Shown here one piece after another: positions 6,771-14,723 of a stretch of DNA of 33,462 nt. Each line of letters opens with the position of its first letter. Position 1 is the stretch's first letter. The stretch lies in the NCBI GenBank assembly GCA_003241895.1, contig QBLY01000026.1, positions 1 through 33,462 of the forward strand, written 5' to 3'. Made by a program: the position numbers and the translations under genes. Source of the stretch: Lysobacteraceae bacterium (GTDB lineage: Bacteria; Pseudomonadota; Gammaproteobacteria; Xanthomonadales; Xanthomonadaceae). The notes under the pieces were generated by a model. It saw only the letters and a list, made by a program, of their open reading frames with translations, was not told the DNA's origin and searched no databases.

Positions 6771-8081
6771 ATGATCAAGTCCGCCGAATTCGCCCGCCGC
6801 CGCAAGCAGCTGATGCGCATGGCCGGCGACGACGCGATCCTGGTGCTGCCCAGTGCGCCGGTGCGCGTGCGCAGCCACGACACCCATTATCCCTACCGCC
6901 AGGACAGCGACTTCTGGTACCTCGGCGGCTTCGCCGAGCCCGAGGCCGTGTTGGTGCTGGTGCCGGGCCGCAAGCACGGCGAAGCGCTGCTGTTCTGCCG
7001 CGAGCGCGATACCGAGCGCGAAGCCTGGGACGGCCCGCGCGCCGGACCCGAGGGCGCGGTGGACTCGCACGGTTTCGATGACGCCTATCCGATCACCGAC
7101 CTCGACGAGATCCTTCCCGGCCTGCTCGAAGGCCGGTCGCGGGTGTACTACCACTTCGGCCGCGACACCGAGTTCGACCTCAAGTTGATCGGCTGGGTGA
7201 ACCGCGTGCGCTCGCAGGTGCGCCACGGTGCGCAGCCGCCGCATGAGTTCCTCGAGCTGGGCCACCTGCTGCACGAGCTGCGACTGTTCAAGAGCCCGGG
7301 CGAACTCAAGCTGATGCGCCAGTCGGCCCGCATCGCCTGCGAGGCCCAGCTGGCGGCGATGCGCGCCACCCGGGTGGGCGGCCACGAATACGAGGTCGAG
7401 GCCGCGCTGCAGTACACCTACCGGCGCAACAACGCCGTGGCGGCCTACGAGCCCATCGTCGGCGCGGGAGCCAACGGCTGCGTGCTGCACTACCGCGACA
7501 ACAGCGCGCAAACCGCCGACGGCGACCTGCTGCTGTGCGACGCCGGCGCTGAATTCGCCAACTACGCTTCGGACATCACCCGCACCTGGCCGGTAAACGG
7601 CCGCTATTCCAGCGAACAGCGCGCGCTTTACGACGTGGTGCTTTCCGCGCAGGAAGCGGCGATGGCGCAGGCGCGCCCGGGCAAGCCATGGATCGCCGGC
7701 CACGAGGCGGCGGTAGCCACCATTGCCGAAGGCCTGCTGTCGCTGGGCCTGCTCAAGGGCACGCTCAAGCAGGCGCTGGCCAGCGAGTCGTACAAGAAGT
7801 TCTACATGCACAAGACCGGCCACTGGATCGGCCTGGACGTGCACGACGTGGGCGAATACAAGGTGGCCGGCGAGTTCCGCGAGCTCGAGCCCGGCATGGT
7901 GTTCACCATCGAGCCGGGAATCTACATCGCGCCGGGCACCAAGGGCGTCCCCGCCAAGTGGCAGGGCATCGGCATCCGCATCGAGGACGACGTGCTGGTG
8001 ACCAGGGACGGCCACGAGGTGCTGACCGACGGCGTGCCCCGGGCCATCGACGCCGTAGAATCCGTACTCGCGTCGAGGTAG
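6771..8081 (+). CDS. pepP: Xaa-Pro aminopeptidase (aminopeptidase P)
   Basis: 436 aa against 441 in E. coli. It removes an N-terminal residue that precedes proline and acts in the cytoplasm. The N-terminal domain (about 1-170) is creatinase-like; the C-terminal pita-bread domain has all five dimetal ligands: Asp257 (CDAGAEF), Asp268 (SDITRTWP), His351 (GHWIGLDVHD), Glu381 (IEPGIYI) and Glu405 (IRIEDD). The ATG lies 10 bases after the ygfB stop. E. coli continues with ubiH and ubiI; here the operon ends and meets holC tail to tail, 22 bases apart. Confidence 0.97.
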   Translation: MIKSAEFARRRKQLMRMAGDDAILVLPSAPVRVRSHDTHYPYRQDSDFWYLGGFAEPEAVLVLVPGRKHGEALLFCRERDTEREAWDGPRAGPEGAVDSHGFDDAYPITDLDEILPGLLEGRSRVYYHFGRDTEFDLKLIGWVNRVRSQVRHGAQPPHEFLELGHLLHELRLFKSPGELKLMRQSARIACEAQLAAMRATRVGGHEYEVEAALQYTYRRNNAVAAYEPIVGAGANGCVLHYRDNSAQTADGDLLLCDAGAEFANYASDITRTWPVNGRYSSEQRALYDVVLSAQEAAMAQARPGKPWIAGHEAAVATIAEGLLSLGLLKGTLKQALASESYKKFYMHKTGHWIGLDVHDVGEYKVAGEFRELEPGMVFTIEPGIYIAPGTKGVPAKWQGIGIRIEDDVLVTRDGHEVLTDGVPRAIDAVESVLASR

Positions 8082-8103
8082 AGCTTTTTTTGCCAACCCT
8101 TCT

Positions 8104-8529
8104 TCACATGTCGTGCTTGGACACTTCCAGGCCGCGCGCCACGTACTGCTTCCAGCGCTCGCGCAGCGGCCCCCGCGCGGAGTCATCTGCAGGCACCACT
8201 TCCAGCACGCGGTCGAAGCCGTCGGGCACGGCCGCGTCGCGAAGGTTCAGCACCATCGGCCGCAGCGCCACGTCGTGTTCCGGCGCCGCCAGCAGCACCG
8301 GCACTTCATCCTCGTCCTCGTCGGCGCCGACTATCTGGTGCGGCACGTAGGCGTCGGGGTCGAACGACCACAGCAGGTCGTCGAGCTGTTCGGCCTGCGC
8401 CGCCGACGCACACAGCACCAGCATGGGCAGGCCGGCGTCGCTGGCCTTGCGGGCCAACTCGCACACCAGCAGCAGCGGCTGCTCGCGGAAGCGGGGCTTG
8501 CCGATCAGGTAGAAATCGGCGCGCGCCAT
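8104..8529 (-). CDS. holC: DNA polymerase III chi subunit
   Basis: 141 aa, the normal chi length. Chi links the clamp loader (through psi) to single-strand-binding protein. The sequence follows the family: MARADFYLIG at the start, a helix LLLVCELARKAS with the Cys-Ala-Ser-rich strand LVLCASAAQAEQLDDLLWSF, and FDRVLEVVPADD then RERWKQYVARG near the end. It starts one base after the pepA stop, the widespread pepA-holC order, so it is probably read from the pepA promoter. No psi gene (holD) is seen nearby. The intergenic stretch to pepP contains a run of seven T (8085-8091) behind only a four-base-pair stem, too weak to call a terminator. Confidence 0.95.
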   Translation of the reverse strand: MARADFYLIGKPRFREQPLLLVCELARKASDAGLPMLVLCASAAQAEQLDDLLWSFDPDAYVPHQIVGADEDEDEVPVLLAAPEHDVALRPMVLNLRDAAVPDGFDRVLEVVPADDSARGPLRERWKQYVARGLEVSKHDM

Positions 8530-8530
8530 C

Positions 8531-10003
8531 TCAGCCCGCCTGGTCGATCAGCCACTGGCTGAGCAGGCCGACCGGGCGACCCGAGGCCATGCCCTTGCGG
8601 CCGTCGCCGTTGGCCACGCCGGCGATGTCCAGGTGCGCCCAGCGCTGGCCTTCGGTGAAGCGCGCCAGGAAGCAGCCGGCCGTGATGGCGCCGGCGTTCT
8701 TGCCGCCGATGTTGTAGACGTCGGCGAAGGCGGACTCGAGCTGGGTCTGGTACTCGTCCCACAGCGGCAGGCGCCAGGCGCGGTCGAACACCGATTCACC
8801 GGCGGCCAGCAGCTCGGTGGCCAGGTCGTCGTGCTTGCTCATCAGGCCCGCGGCGAACTTGCCCAGGGCCACCACGCAGGCGCCGGTGAGCGTGGCCACG
8901 TCCACGGTGGCCTGCGGCTCGAAGCGCTGCACGTAGGTCAGGGCGTCGCACAGGATCAGGCGGCCCTCGGCGTCGGTGTTGCCCACTTCGATGGTCTTGC
9001 CCGACATGGCGGTCAGCACGTCGCTGGGCCGGTAGGCGTCGGCGTCGGGCATGTTCTCCACCGCCGGCACCACCATCACCAGGTTGATCGGCAGCTTCAT
9101 CTTGGCCACCGCGGCGAAGGTGCCGATGACCGTGGCGGCGCCGCACATGTCGAACTTCATTTCCTCGATGCCACCCTGCACCTTGAGGTTGATGCCGCCG
9201 GTGTCGAAGGTGATGCCCTTGCCGACCAGCGCGTGCGGCTTGGCCGCGCCGGCGCCGGTGTACTTGAGGACGATGAGCTTGGGCGGGTTGGCCGAGCCGC
9301 GGGCCACGGCCAGCAGCGAGCCCATGCCGAGCTTCTCCATGTCGGCGCGCTCGAGCACGTCCACGTCCACGTGGGAGTGGTCGTTGGCGATGCCGCGCGC
9401 GATCTCGGCCAGGTAGGCCGGGTTGCAGATGTTGGGCGGCAGGTTGCCCAGCTCGCGGGCCAGCTCGACGCCGGCTGCGATCGCCACGCCGTGGTCGAAG
9501 TCGGCGCGCAAGGTCTCGTCGGCAGGCAGCACCAGGGTTTTCAGGCCGTCGTCGCCGGTCTTGCTGCGCTTGGCGCTGTAGCTGTAGGCCGCGTGGTCGG
9601 CGGCGATGGCCGCCTGGCGCAGGTTCCAGCCGGCGTCGCGGCCCGGCACGGGCAGTTCGACCAGGGTCAGCAGCGCGCTGGACGACGGGCCCGCCTTGAG
9701 GGCGCGCACCGCGTCGGCCACCGCCTTGAGGTACTGCGGCACCGCGAACTTGCCGGCATCGCCCAAGCCCACGGCCAGGACGCGCGGCGCCTTCACGCCT
9801 TCCAGGTCGGGCAGCAGGGTGGTGCGGCCGGTCTTGCCGGACACGTCGCCGCGTTCAACCAGCGCCGCCAGCCTGGCGCCGCTGGCCTGGTTGATGGCCT
9901 GGGCCGCGGGCGAAAGGCTGCCGTCGCTGAACACGCCGACAATCACGCAGTCGGTGTCGGCGGTGGCGGGGGCGAGGGGGTTCAGGCGAAATTCGAGGGC
10001 CAT
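8531..10003 (-). CDS. pepA: Leucyl aminopeptidase (M17 family)
   Basis: 490 aa. A hexameric dizinc/manganese aminopeptidase; in E. coli PepA also binds DNA as a cofactor in carAB control and Xer recombination. The C-terminal catalytic half carries the full M17 set: Lys262 and Asp267 in [10 protein letters not shown], Lys274, Asp285, and NTDAEGRL with Asp344, Glu346 and Arg348. The N-terminal domain (about 1-160) is the variable oligomerisation part. It is divergent from lptF across 143 bases and heads a pepA-holC operon. XerD lies 2.8 kb away on the other strand. Confidence 0.97.
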   Translation of the reverse strand: MALEFRLNPLAPATADTDCVIVGVFSDGSLSPAAQAINQASGARLAALVERGDVSGKTGRTTLLPDLEGVKAPRVLAVGLGDAGKFAVPQYLKAVADAVRALKAGPSSSALLTLVELPVPGRDAGWNLRQAAIAADHAAYSYSAKRSKTGDDGLKTLVLPADETLRADFDHGVAIAAGVELARELGNLPPNICNPAYLAEIARGIANDHSHVDVDVLERADMEKLGMGSLLAVARGSANPPKLIVLKYTGAGAAKPHALVGKGITFDTGGINLKVQGGIEEMKFDMCGAATVIGTFAAVAKMKLPINLVMVVPAVENMPDADAYRPSDVLTAMSGKTIEVGNTDAEGRLILCDALTYVQRFEPQATVDVATLTGACVVALGKFAAGLMSKHDDLATELLAAGESVFDRAWRLPLWDEYQTQLESAFADVYNIGGKNAGAITAGCFLARFTEGQRWAHLDIAGVANGDGRKGMASGRPVGLLSQWLIDQAG

Positions 10004-10078
10004 GGTGTTTGATTCCGTACAATTGAGGGGTTGGGAGCGACGCGGCCATTGGGGGCGACACTCCGTGACGACCCCGCG

Positions 10079-10087
10079 ATTCTAACA
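10079..10087 (-). promoter_or_regulatory. Extended -10 promoter of pepA-holC
   Basis: On the minus strand this reads TGTTAGAAT, an extended -10 (TGn then TAGAAT at 10084 down to 10079). It predicts a leader of about 65-70 bases. The 143-base divergent gap 10004-10146 otherwise holds a GC-rich stretch and, before lptF, AAAGG as a weak ribosome-binding site. Confidence 0.5.
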
Positions 10088-10146
10088 AGGCACGGGCTGG
10101 CTGGTCCGGCCCGTCCCTTTTCCCCCGGCAAAGGCCCCCTTCCCGC

Positions 10147-11229
10147 ATGCTGCTGATCGAACGCCACCTGCTGCGCCAGTTCGCCCTCAGCGTGGCTGCG
10201 GTGGCCGCCGTGCTGTTGTTGGTCGGGCTGGGCGGGCTGCTGGTGGACCTGATGGCGGAGATCGCGCGCGGCAAGGTGCCGGCCGGGCTGCTGCTGTCGC
10301 AGCTGGGGCTGCGGTCGGTGCAGGTGCTGCCGCTGCTGCTGCCGCTGGCGCTGTTCATCGGCCTGCTGCTGGCCGTGGGACGGCTGTATGGCGACAGCGA
10401 GATGGCCGTGCTGTCGTCCGTGGGGATGGGGCCGCAGCGCCTGTGGCGGCCGCTGGCGCTGGTTACGGTGCCCGTGGCGGTGGTCATCGCCGTTTCGTCG
10501 CTGTGGTTGGCGCCCACCGGCGCGCGCATCGCCCGCCAGATGGTCGAGGACGCCAAGCGCTCGTTCCTGGTGGCGGGCCTGGAGGCCGGCCGCTTCATCG
10601 AGCTGCCCGGCAGGGCCGGCGTGCTTTACGTGGGTGAACTCAGTACCGACGGCACGAAGTTCCGGCAGATGTTCGTTCAGTCCGAGCGCAATGGCCGGCT
10701 CGACGTGATCACTGCCAGCGAGGGCGAGCTGGTGGTGGAGGGCGACGCCGGCCGGTTCCTGCGCCTGCGCGATGGCTTCCGGGTCGAGGGTACGCTCGAC
10801 GCCAAGGATTTCCGCCTGATGCGCTTTGGCCAGAACGAACTGCGCGTGCCCGATGCCGCGACCGACTCGGCCGCCGACAATCTTGAAACGCGATCCACCC
10901 TGCAGCTGCTGTCCCAGCCCGGCCCTGCCGCGCGCGCCGAGCTGCACTGGCGCATCGCCACGCCGCTGATGGCGCTGGTGCTGGGCGTGCTGGCCCTGCC
11001 GCTGGGGCGGGGTGAACCGCGCCAGGCCCGCTACGGCCGCATCCTGGCGGCCCTGCTTATCTACGTGAACGCGATGGTGCTGCTGGTGTTGGGCACGGGC
11101 TGGCTGGCCACCTCGGTGCTGCCCGCCTGGGCCGGCCTGTGGTGGCTGCTGCTGCCGATGGCGCTGCTGGCCGGATGGCTGTTCCGCACCGATGGCCGTC
11201 TGCGCGCCCCCAAGCGGACAGTGGCATGA
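10147..11229 (+). CDS. lptF: LPS export ABC transporter permease LptF
   Basis: 360 aa. LptF and LptG form the membrane part of LptB2FG, which extracts LPS from the inner membrane and hands it to LptC/LptA. The protein starts MLLIERHLLRQFALS, with membrane helices at about 12-38, 52-80 and 96-122, a periplasmic jellyroll domain (about 130-255), and C-terminal helices (about 270-345). It is divergent from pepA, and its TGA overlaps the ATG of lptG by three bases, typical of this pair. Confidence 0.96.
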   Translation: MLLIERHLLRQFALSVAAVAAVLLLVGLGGLLVDLMAEIARGKVPAGLLLSQLGLRSVQVLPLLLPLALFIGLLLAVGRLYGDSEMAVLSSVGMGPQRLWRPLALVTVPVAVVIAVSSLWLAPTGARIARQMVEDAKRSFLVAGLEAGRFIELPGRAGVLYVGELSTDGTKFRQMFVQSERNGRLDVITASEGELVVEGDAGRFLRLRDGFRVEGTLDAKDFRLMRFGQNELRVPDAATDSAADNLETRSTLQLLSQPGPAARAELHWRIATPLMALVLGVLALPLGRGEPRQARYGRILAALLIYVNAMVLLVLGTGWLATSVLPAWAGLWWLLLPMALLAGWLFRTDGRLRAPKRTVA

Positions 11230-12323
11230 ACCTTCGTCCGCGCATCGTCGACCTGTACCTCGCGCGTGCCGTGCTGCTGAGCACGCTCGGTGCGTGGGTG
11301 GTGCTGGTGGGCTTCGACCTGCTGTCGGCTTTCGTCAACGAGCTCGACGAGATCGGCGAGGGCAGCTACACGCTCAGCCATGCGGTGCTGTTCACGGCCT
11401 ACACCGTGCCGCGGCGCATGTATGAAGTGTTCCCCACGGTGGCCCTGATCGGCACCGTGCTGGGGCTGGGCGGCCTGGCCGCGCGATCGGAGCTCACCGC
11501 GATGCGCGCGGTGGGCATGTCGCGGCTGCGCATCGGCCTGGGCGCGCTGCTTTCGGTGATCGTGCTGACCGCGCTGATGGTGGTCAACGCCGAAACCGTG
11601 GCCCCGTTCGGCGAACAGAGCGCGCAATCGGTGGTCACCCAGGCCAAGACCGGCGACGTGGTGGTGGCGCGCGTGTCGGGCCTTTGGCTGCGCGAGGGCA
11701 ACGTGTTCCTCAACGCCCGCGACGGCGCCAATCGCCGCACCGACGGCATGGAGTGGACCGAACTGCGCGGCGTGCGCCTGTTCGAGTTCGACGACCAGGG
11801 CAAGCTGCTGTCGATGGCCGAGGCCAAGACCGCCGAACACCGCGGCGGCCAGTGGCTGCTGCGCGACGTGAAGCGTTCGCGTTTCGGCGAGCGTTCGGTC
11901 ACCACCCAAACGCTGGCCGAAGAGGCCTGGCAGAGCGAGCTCGACGACCAGGCGCTGGCGGCCGCCGCCTCGCGCCCGCGCTACCTGAGTTCGCGCGAGC
12001 TTGATCGCAACATCCAATACATGCAGCGCAACGGCCTGGACGCCAAGGCCTTCGAGAATGCCTATTGGGCGCGCTGGTTCTATCCGCTCAACGTGCTGGT
12101 GCTTTGCCTGGCCGGGCTGCCGTTCGCGTTCGGTTCGCTGCGTTCGGGCGGGTTCGGAAAGCGGCTGTTTGTGGCCATCGTCATCGGCGTGGCCTACCTG
12201 CTGGCGCAGCGCCTGGTGGTCAGCCTGTCGGACGTCTACCGCTTCGATGCACGCGCGGCCTACCTGCTGCCGCCGCTGATGCTGCTGGGGCTGAGCTGGG
12301 GCGTGCTGACGCGACGCGACTAG
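11226..12323 (+). CDS. lptG: LPS export ABC transporter permease LptG
   Basis: 365 aa from the ATG at 11226, which overlaps the lptF stop (ATGA); the open frame to 11139 lies within lptF. Family layout: a first helix after the start (IVDLYLARAVLLSTLGAWVVL), two more helices to about residue 120 (with ELTAMRAVGMS, the coupling region facing LptB), a periplasmic beta-rich domain (about 135-265) and helices up to the end. Its tail is only three bases from that of the opposite-strand RDD gene, so no room exists for a separate terminator. Confidence 0.96.
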   Translation: MNLRPRIVDLYLARAVLLSTLGAWVVLVGFDLLSAFVNELDEIGEGSYTLSHAVLFTAYTVPRRMYEVFPTVALIGTVLGLGGLAARSELTAMRAVGMSRLRIGLGALLSVIVLTALMVVNAETVAPFGEQSAQSVVTQAKTGDVVVARVSGLWLREGNVFLNARDGANRRTDGMEWTELRGVRLFEFDDQGKLLSMAEAKTAEHRGGQWLLRDVKRSRFGERSVTTQTLAEEAWQSELDDQALAAAASRPRYLSSRELDRNIQYMQRNGLDAKAFENAYWARWFYPLNVLVLCLAGLPFAFGSLRSGGFGKRLFVAIVIGVAYLLAQRLVVSLSDVYRFDARAAYLLPPLMLLGLSWGVLTRRD

Positions 12324-12326
12324 CGA

Positions 12327-12776
12327 TCAGCGCGGCGGCATGCGCACCAGCACGGTGCGGCTGGCGATGTCATGCCAGGTGCGACGTTCGCGATCCACCA
12401 GCGACCAGGCAAAGCCCAGGCCCGCCGCCGCCAGCGAAACCGTCGCCACCGCATAGCGCAGCCAAAGCGCACGCGCACCGGCGGCACGGCCGTCGGCGGC
12501 CAGCACTTTGAGGCGCCAGGGCCGCATGCCCAGCGTTTGGCCGATGCTGCGCCAGGACATCACGGCGTACAGGCCGCTGATGGCCCAGCACAGCAGCCAC
12601 AGCGCGAACTGGCCCAGGGTCCACGGCGCGAACGGCGCATGGCCGGGCACCAGGGCCAGGGCAACGCCGCTGACGGCGAACCACAGCGCGATGTTGGGCA
12701 TGGCGTCATAGACCATGGCCAGCAGGCGCCAGCCCAGGTGGGCAGGCACGGCAACAGGCAGCGGGGCGTCATTCAT
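12327..12776 (-). CDS. RDD family membrane protein
   Basis: 149 aa from the ATG at 12776 (an upstream in-frame ATG exists at about 12806). The RDD domain begins LGWRLLAMVYDAMPNIALW, in which the usual Arg-Asp-Asp pattern is loosened (R, YD), and continues through three predicted membrane segments (about 16-40, 50-72 and 100-128), with RSIGQTLGMRPWRLKV in the conserved loop before the third. The function of RDD proteins is mostly unknown; some relate to transport or sodium/proton tolerance. It is divergent from xerD over 45 bases and convergent with lptG, the order lptF-lptG-RDD-xerD. Confidence 0.88.
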   Translation of the reverse strand: MNDAPLPVAVPAHLGWRLLAMVYDAMPNIALWFAVSGVALALVPGHAPFAPWTLGQFALWLLCWAISGLYAVMSWRSIGQTLGMRPWRLKVLAADGRAAGARALWLRYAVATVSLAAAGLGFAWSLVDRERRTWHDIASRTVLVRMPPR

Positions 12777-12821
12777 GCGCACAGCATAGCGGCGCCGCCG
12801 TGGCATGGCTAAGCTGTTGCC

Positions 12822-13775
12822 ATGCCCGCCAGCCGCCCCGCCGACCGTCGCGCGCGTGCTCAGGCGCTGCCGCCTGCGCCGCCGCAGGACCTGCGCTCCA
12901 TCACCGCCTTCCTCGACCGCGCCTGGGCCGAATCGGGCCTGTCGCCGCTGACGCTGCAGAGCTATCGCCGCGACCTCGAGGGCCTGTCGCGCTGGCTGGG
13001 CACCCGCGGCCGCGATTTGGCCGGCGTGGACCGCCAGGTGCTGTTCGACTACCTCGCCCAGCGCACCGCGGATGGCTACGCCGCGCGCAGCAATGCCCGG
13101 CTGCTGTCGGCGCTGCGGGCGTACTTCGCCCAACAGGTACGCCTGGGCGTGCGCGAAACCGACCCCACGGCCCTGCTCGATCCTCCCAAGCTGGGCCGAT
13201 CGCTGCCCAAGGCCCTGTCGGAAAGTGACGTGGAGGCGCTGATGGAGGCGCCCGCCGTGGACACCGCCGCCGGCCTGCGTGACCGCGCCATGGTGGAGCT
13301 GATGTACGCCACCGGCCTGCGGGTGAGCGAGCTGGTGAACCTGCCGGCCACCGCGCTCAACCTGCGCCAGGGCGTGGTGCGGGTGATGGGCAAGGGCAGC
13401 AAGGAACGGCTGGTGCCGCTGGGCGAAGAGGCCCTTCACTGGATCGAGCGCTACATCGCACAGGCGCGGCCGGTGTTGGCGGGCGGCCGTGCGGCGGCCC
13501 CCCTGTTCCTGGGAAGGGCGGGCGCCGCGCTGAGCCGGCAGCAGTTCTGGAACGTCGTGAAGCGCCTGGCCGGGGTGGCCGGCATCGACCCGGCCAAGGT
13601 CAGCCCGCACGGGCTGCGCCACAGCTTCGCCACACACCTGCTAAACCATGGCGCCGACCTGCGCGCGCTGCAGATGCTGCTGGGCCACAGCTCGCTTTCC
13701 ACGACCCAGATCTACACCCTGGTGGCGCGCGAAGGCCTCAAGCGCCTGCACCAGCAGCACCATCCCCGGGCCTGA
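12822..13775 (+). CDS. xerD: Site-specific tyrosine recombinase XerD
   Basis: 317 aa. It works with XerC at dif to resolve chromosome dimers at division, under FtsK control. The N-terminal core-binding domain (about 25-110) contains LTLQSYRRDLEGLSRWL; the catalytic domain has Arg167 (ATGLRVSELVNL), Lys191 (MGKGSKERLVPLG), His263 and Arg266 (HGLRHSFATHLLNHGADLR), His289 (LGHSSLSTTQIY) and nucleophile Tyr298. The wording of these motifs and the short C-terminus fit XerD better than XerC or an integron/phage integrase. About 20 N-terminal residues exceed the E. coli length; a later start is possible. Confidence 0.94.
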   Translation: MPASRPADRRARAQALPPAPPQDLRSITAFLDRAWAESGLSPLTLQSYRRDLEGLSRWLGTRGRDLAGVDRQVLFDYLAQRTADGYAARSNARLLSALRAYFAQQVRLGVRETDPTALLDPPKLGRSLPKALSESDVEALMEAPAVDTAAGLRDRAMVELMYATGLRVSELVNLPATALNLRQGVVRVMGKGSKERLVPLGEEALHWIERYIAQARPVLAGGRAAAPLFLGRAGAALSRQQFWNVVKRLAGVAGIDPAKVSPHGLRHSFATHLLNHGADLRALQMLLGHSSLSTTQIYTLVAREGLKRLHQQHHPRA

Positions 13776-13787
13776 TCCGGCGCGGCG

Positions 13788-13796
13788 TGCCACAAT
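13788..13796 (+). promoter_or_regulatory. Possible extended -10 promoter of the dsbC-like gene
   Basis: TGCCACAAT fits an extended -10 (TGn plus CACAAT at 13791-13796) 60 bases before the ATG at 13856. CGAGGA at 13843-13848 is the ribosome-binding site. No -35 is evident. xerD ends 12 bases before it. Confidence 0.4.
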
Positions 13797-13855
13797 CGCC
13801 GGAACTTTCCGCGCCCCTCCCGGGTCGCAACCGCACCCGAACCGAGGACGCACGA

Positions 13856-14641
13856 ATGATCCGCCACACCCTGACCGCATTCGCCCTGTTGGCCAGCCTG
13901 ACCGCCTGCGCCGCCGAGACGCCGGCCACGCCGGCCGCCCCCGCCGTGGGCGCCGCCAAGCCCGCCGGCGCGCCCGCCAGCGAGGCCGTGCTGCGCGCGG
14001 CGATGAAGGAACTGGCGCCCGACTCCGTGATCACCCACATCAGCGACTCGCCCATTCCCGGCTTCAAGGAAGTGGCGATGGGGGCCCGCGTGGTTTACTT
14101 GTCCGACGACGGCAAGCGCCTGATCCAGGGCGCCCTGTTCGATATCCCAAGCCGGGAAAACCTGACCCAGGTCAGCGAAGGCGCGCTGCGCAAGGACCTG
14201 CTGGCATCGGCCGGCGCCGACCGCCGGATCGTGTTCGCGGCGGCCAATCCCCGTCATGTCGTTACCGTCTTCACCGACATCGACTGCGGCTACTGCCGCA
14301 AGCTGCACGAGCAGATGGCCGACTACAACCGGCTGGGCATCTCGGTGGAATACCTGTTCTTCCCGCGCTCGGGCCTGTCCGGCGAGTCGTTCGACAAGGC
14401 GGTGTCCGTGTGGTGCGCCCCGGACCGTCGCCAGGCCATGACGGCGGCCAAGGCGGGCCAGTCGCTGCCCAAGGCCAACTGCACCAACCCGGTCACCCAG
14501 GACTACACCTTGGGCCGGAGCATCGGCCTGGAAGGCACGCCGGCCATCTACGCCGCCAACGGCGAGCAGCTGGGCGGCTACGTTTCCCCGGCCGACATGC
14601 TGGCCCGCCTGGACCAGATCGCGGCCAAGCCGGCCCGCTGA
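13856..14641 (+). CDS. dsbC: DsbC-type disulfide isomerase, predicted lipoprotein
   Basis: 261 aa. A thiol:disulfide interchange protein that would shuffle wrong disulfides in exported proteins. The N-terminus is a short signal ending SLTAC with lipobox Cys18, then an Ala/Pro-rich linker (19-42), a dimerisation domain (about 43-115) and a thioredoxin fold with CGYC at Cys144/Cys147, the cis-Pro region EGTPA (Pro229), and a second cysteine pair (Cys187, Cys209) as in E. coli DsbC. The residue after the lipid Cys is Ala, which by the E. coli rule would send it to the outer membrane; E. coli DsbC is soluble. The start is supported by CGAGGA eight bases before the ATG. It lies alone between xerD and purL. 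Confidence 0.9.
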   Translation: MIRHTLTAFALLASLTACAAETPATPAAPAVGAAKPAGAPASEAVLRAAMKELAPDSVITHISDSPIPGFKEVAMGARVVYLSDDGKRLIQGALFDIPSRENLTQVSEGALRKDLLASAGADRRIVFAAANPRHVVTVFTDIDCGYCRKLHEQMADYNRLGISVEYLFFPRSGLSGESFDKAVSVWCAPDRRQAMTAAKAGQSLPKANCTNPVTQDYTLGRSIGLEGTPAIYAANGEQLGGYVSPADMLARLDQIAAKPAR

Positions 14642-14644
14642 GGC

Positions 14645-14678
14645 CCCGGCCTGCGACAGGCCGGGCCGAGTGCCCGGC
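14645..14678 (+). terminator. GC-rich overlapping hairpins after the dsbC-like gene
   Basis: 14645-14653 and 14657-14665 form a perfect 9-bp stem with a 3-base loop. A second perfect 7-bp stem (14660-14666 with 14672-14678) shares bases with it, so only one can form at a time. Neither is followed by a run of T. It begins four bases after the stop codon. Terminator is the likeliest role; attenuation of purL is possible only if transcription comes from upstream. Confidence 0.4.
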
Positions 14679-14685
14679 CTTCGTC

Positions 14686-14691
14686 TACAAT
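14686..14691 (+). promoter_or_regulatory. Possible -10 element of purL
   Basis: TACAAT, five of six matches to consensus, 32 bases before the purL ATG at 14724. No good -35. If used, the transcript starts after the two hairpins at 14645-14678, so they would not be part of the purL leader. Confidence 0.45.
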
Positions 14692-14723
14692 ACGGCGCTC
14701 GTTTCCCACGGAATTGTGCGGAC

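Noticed and set aside
8060-8095. Intrinsic terminator between pepP and holC
   Set aside because: The T-run at 8085-8091 is real, but the only stem before it is CTCG/CGAG (4 bp) and seven bases separate it from the T-run.
12822-13775. Tyrosine recombinase as a phage or island integrase
   Set aside because: Motifs and context (lptF, lptG, RDD, dsbC) fit chromosomal XerD; no attachment site repeats or phage genes are seen.
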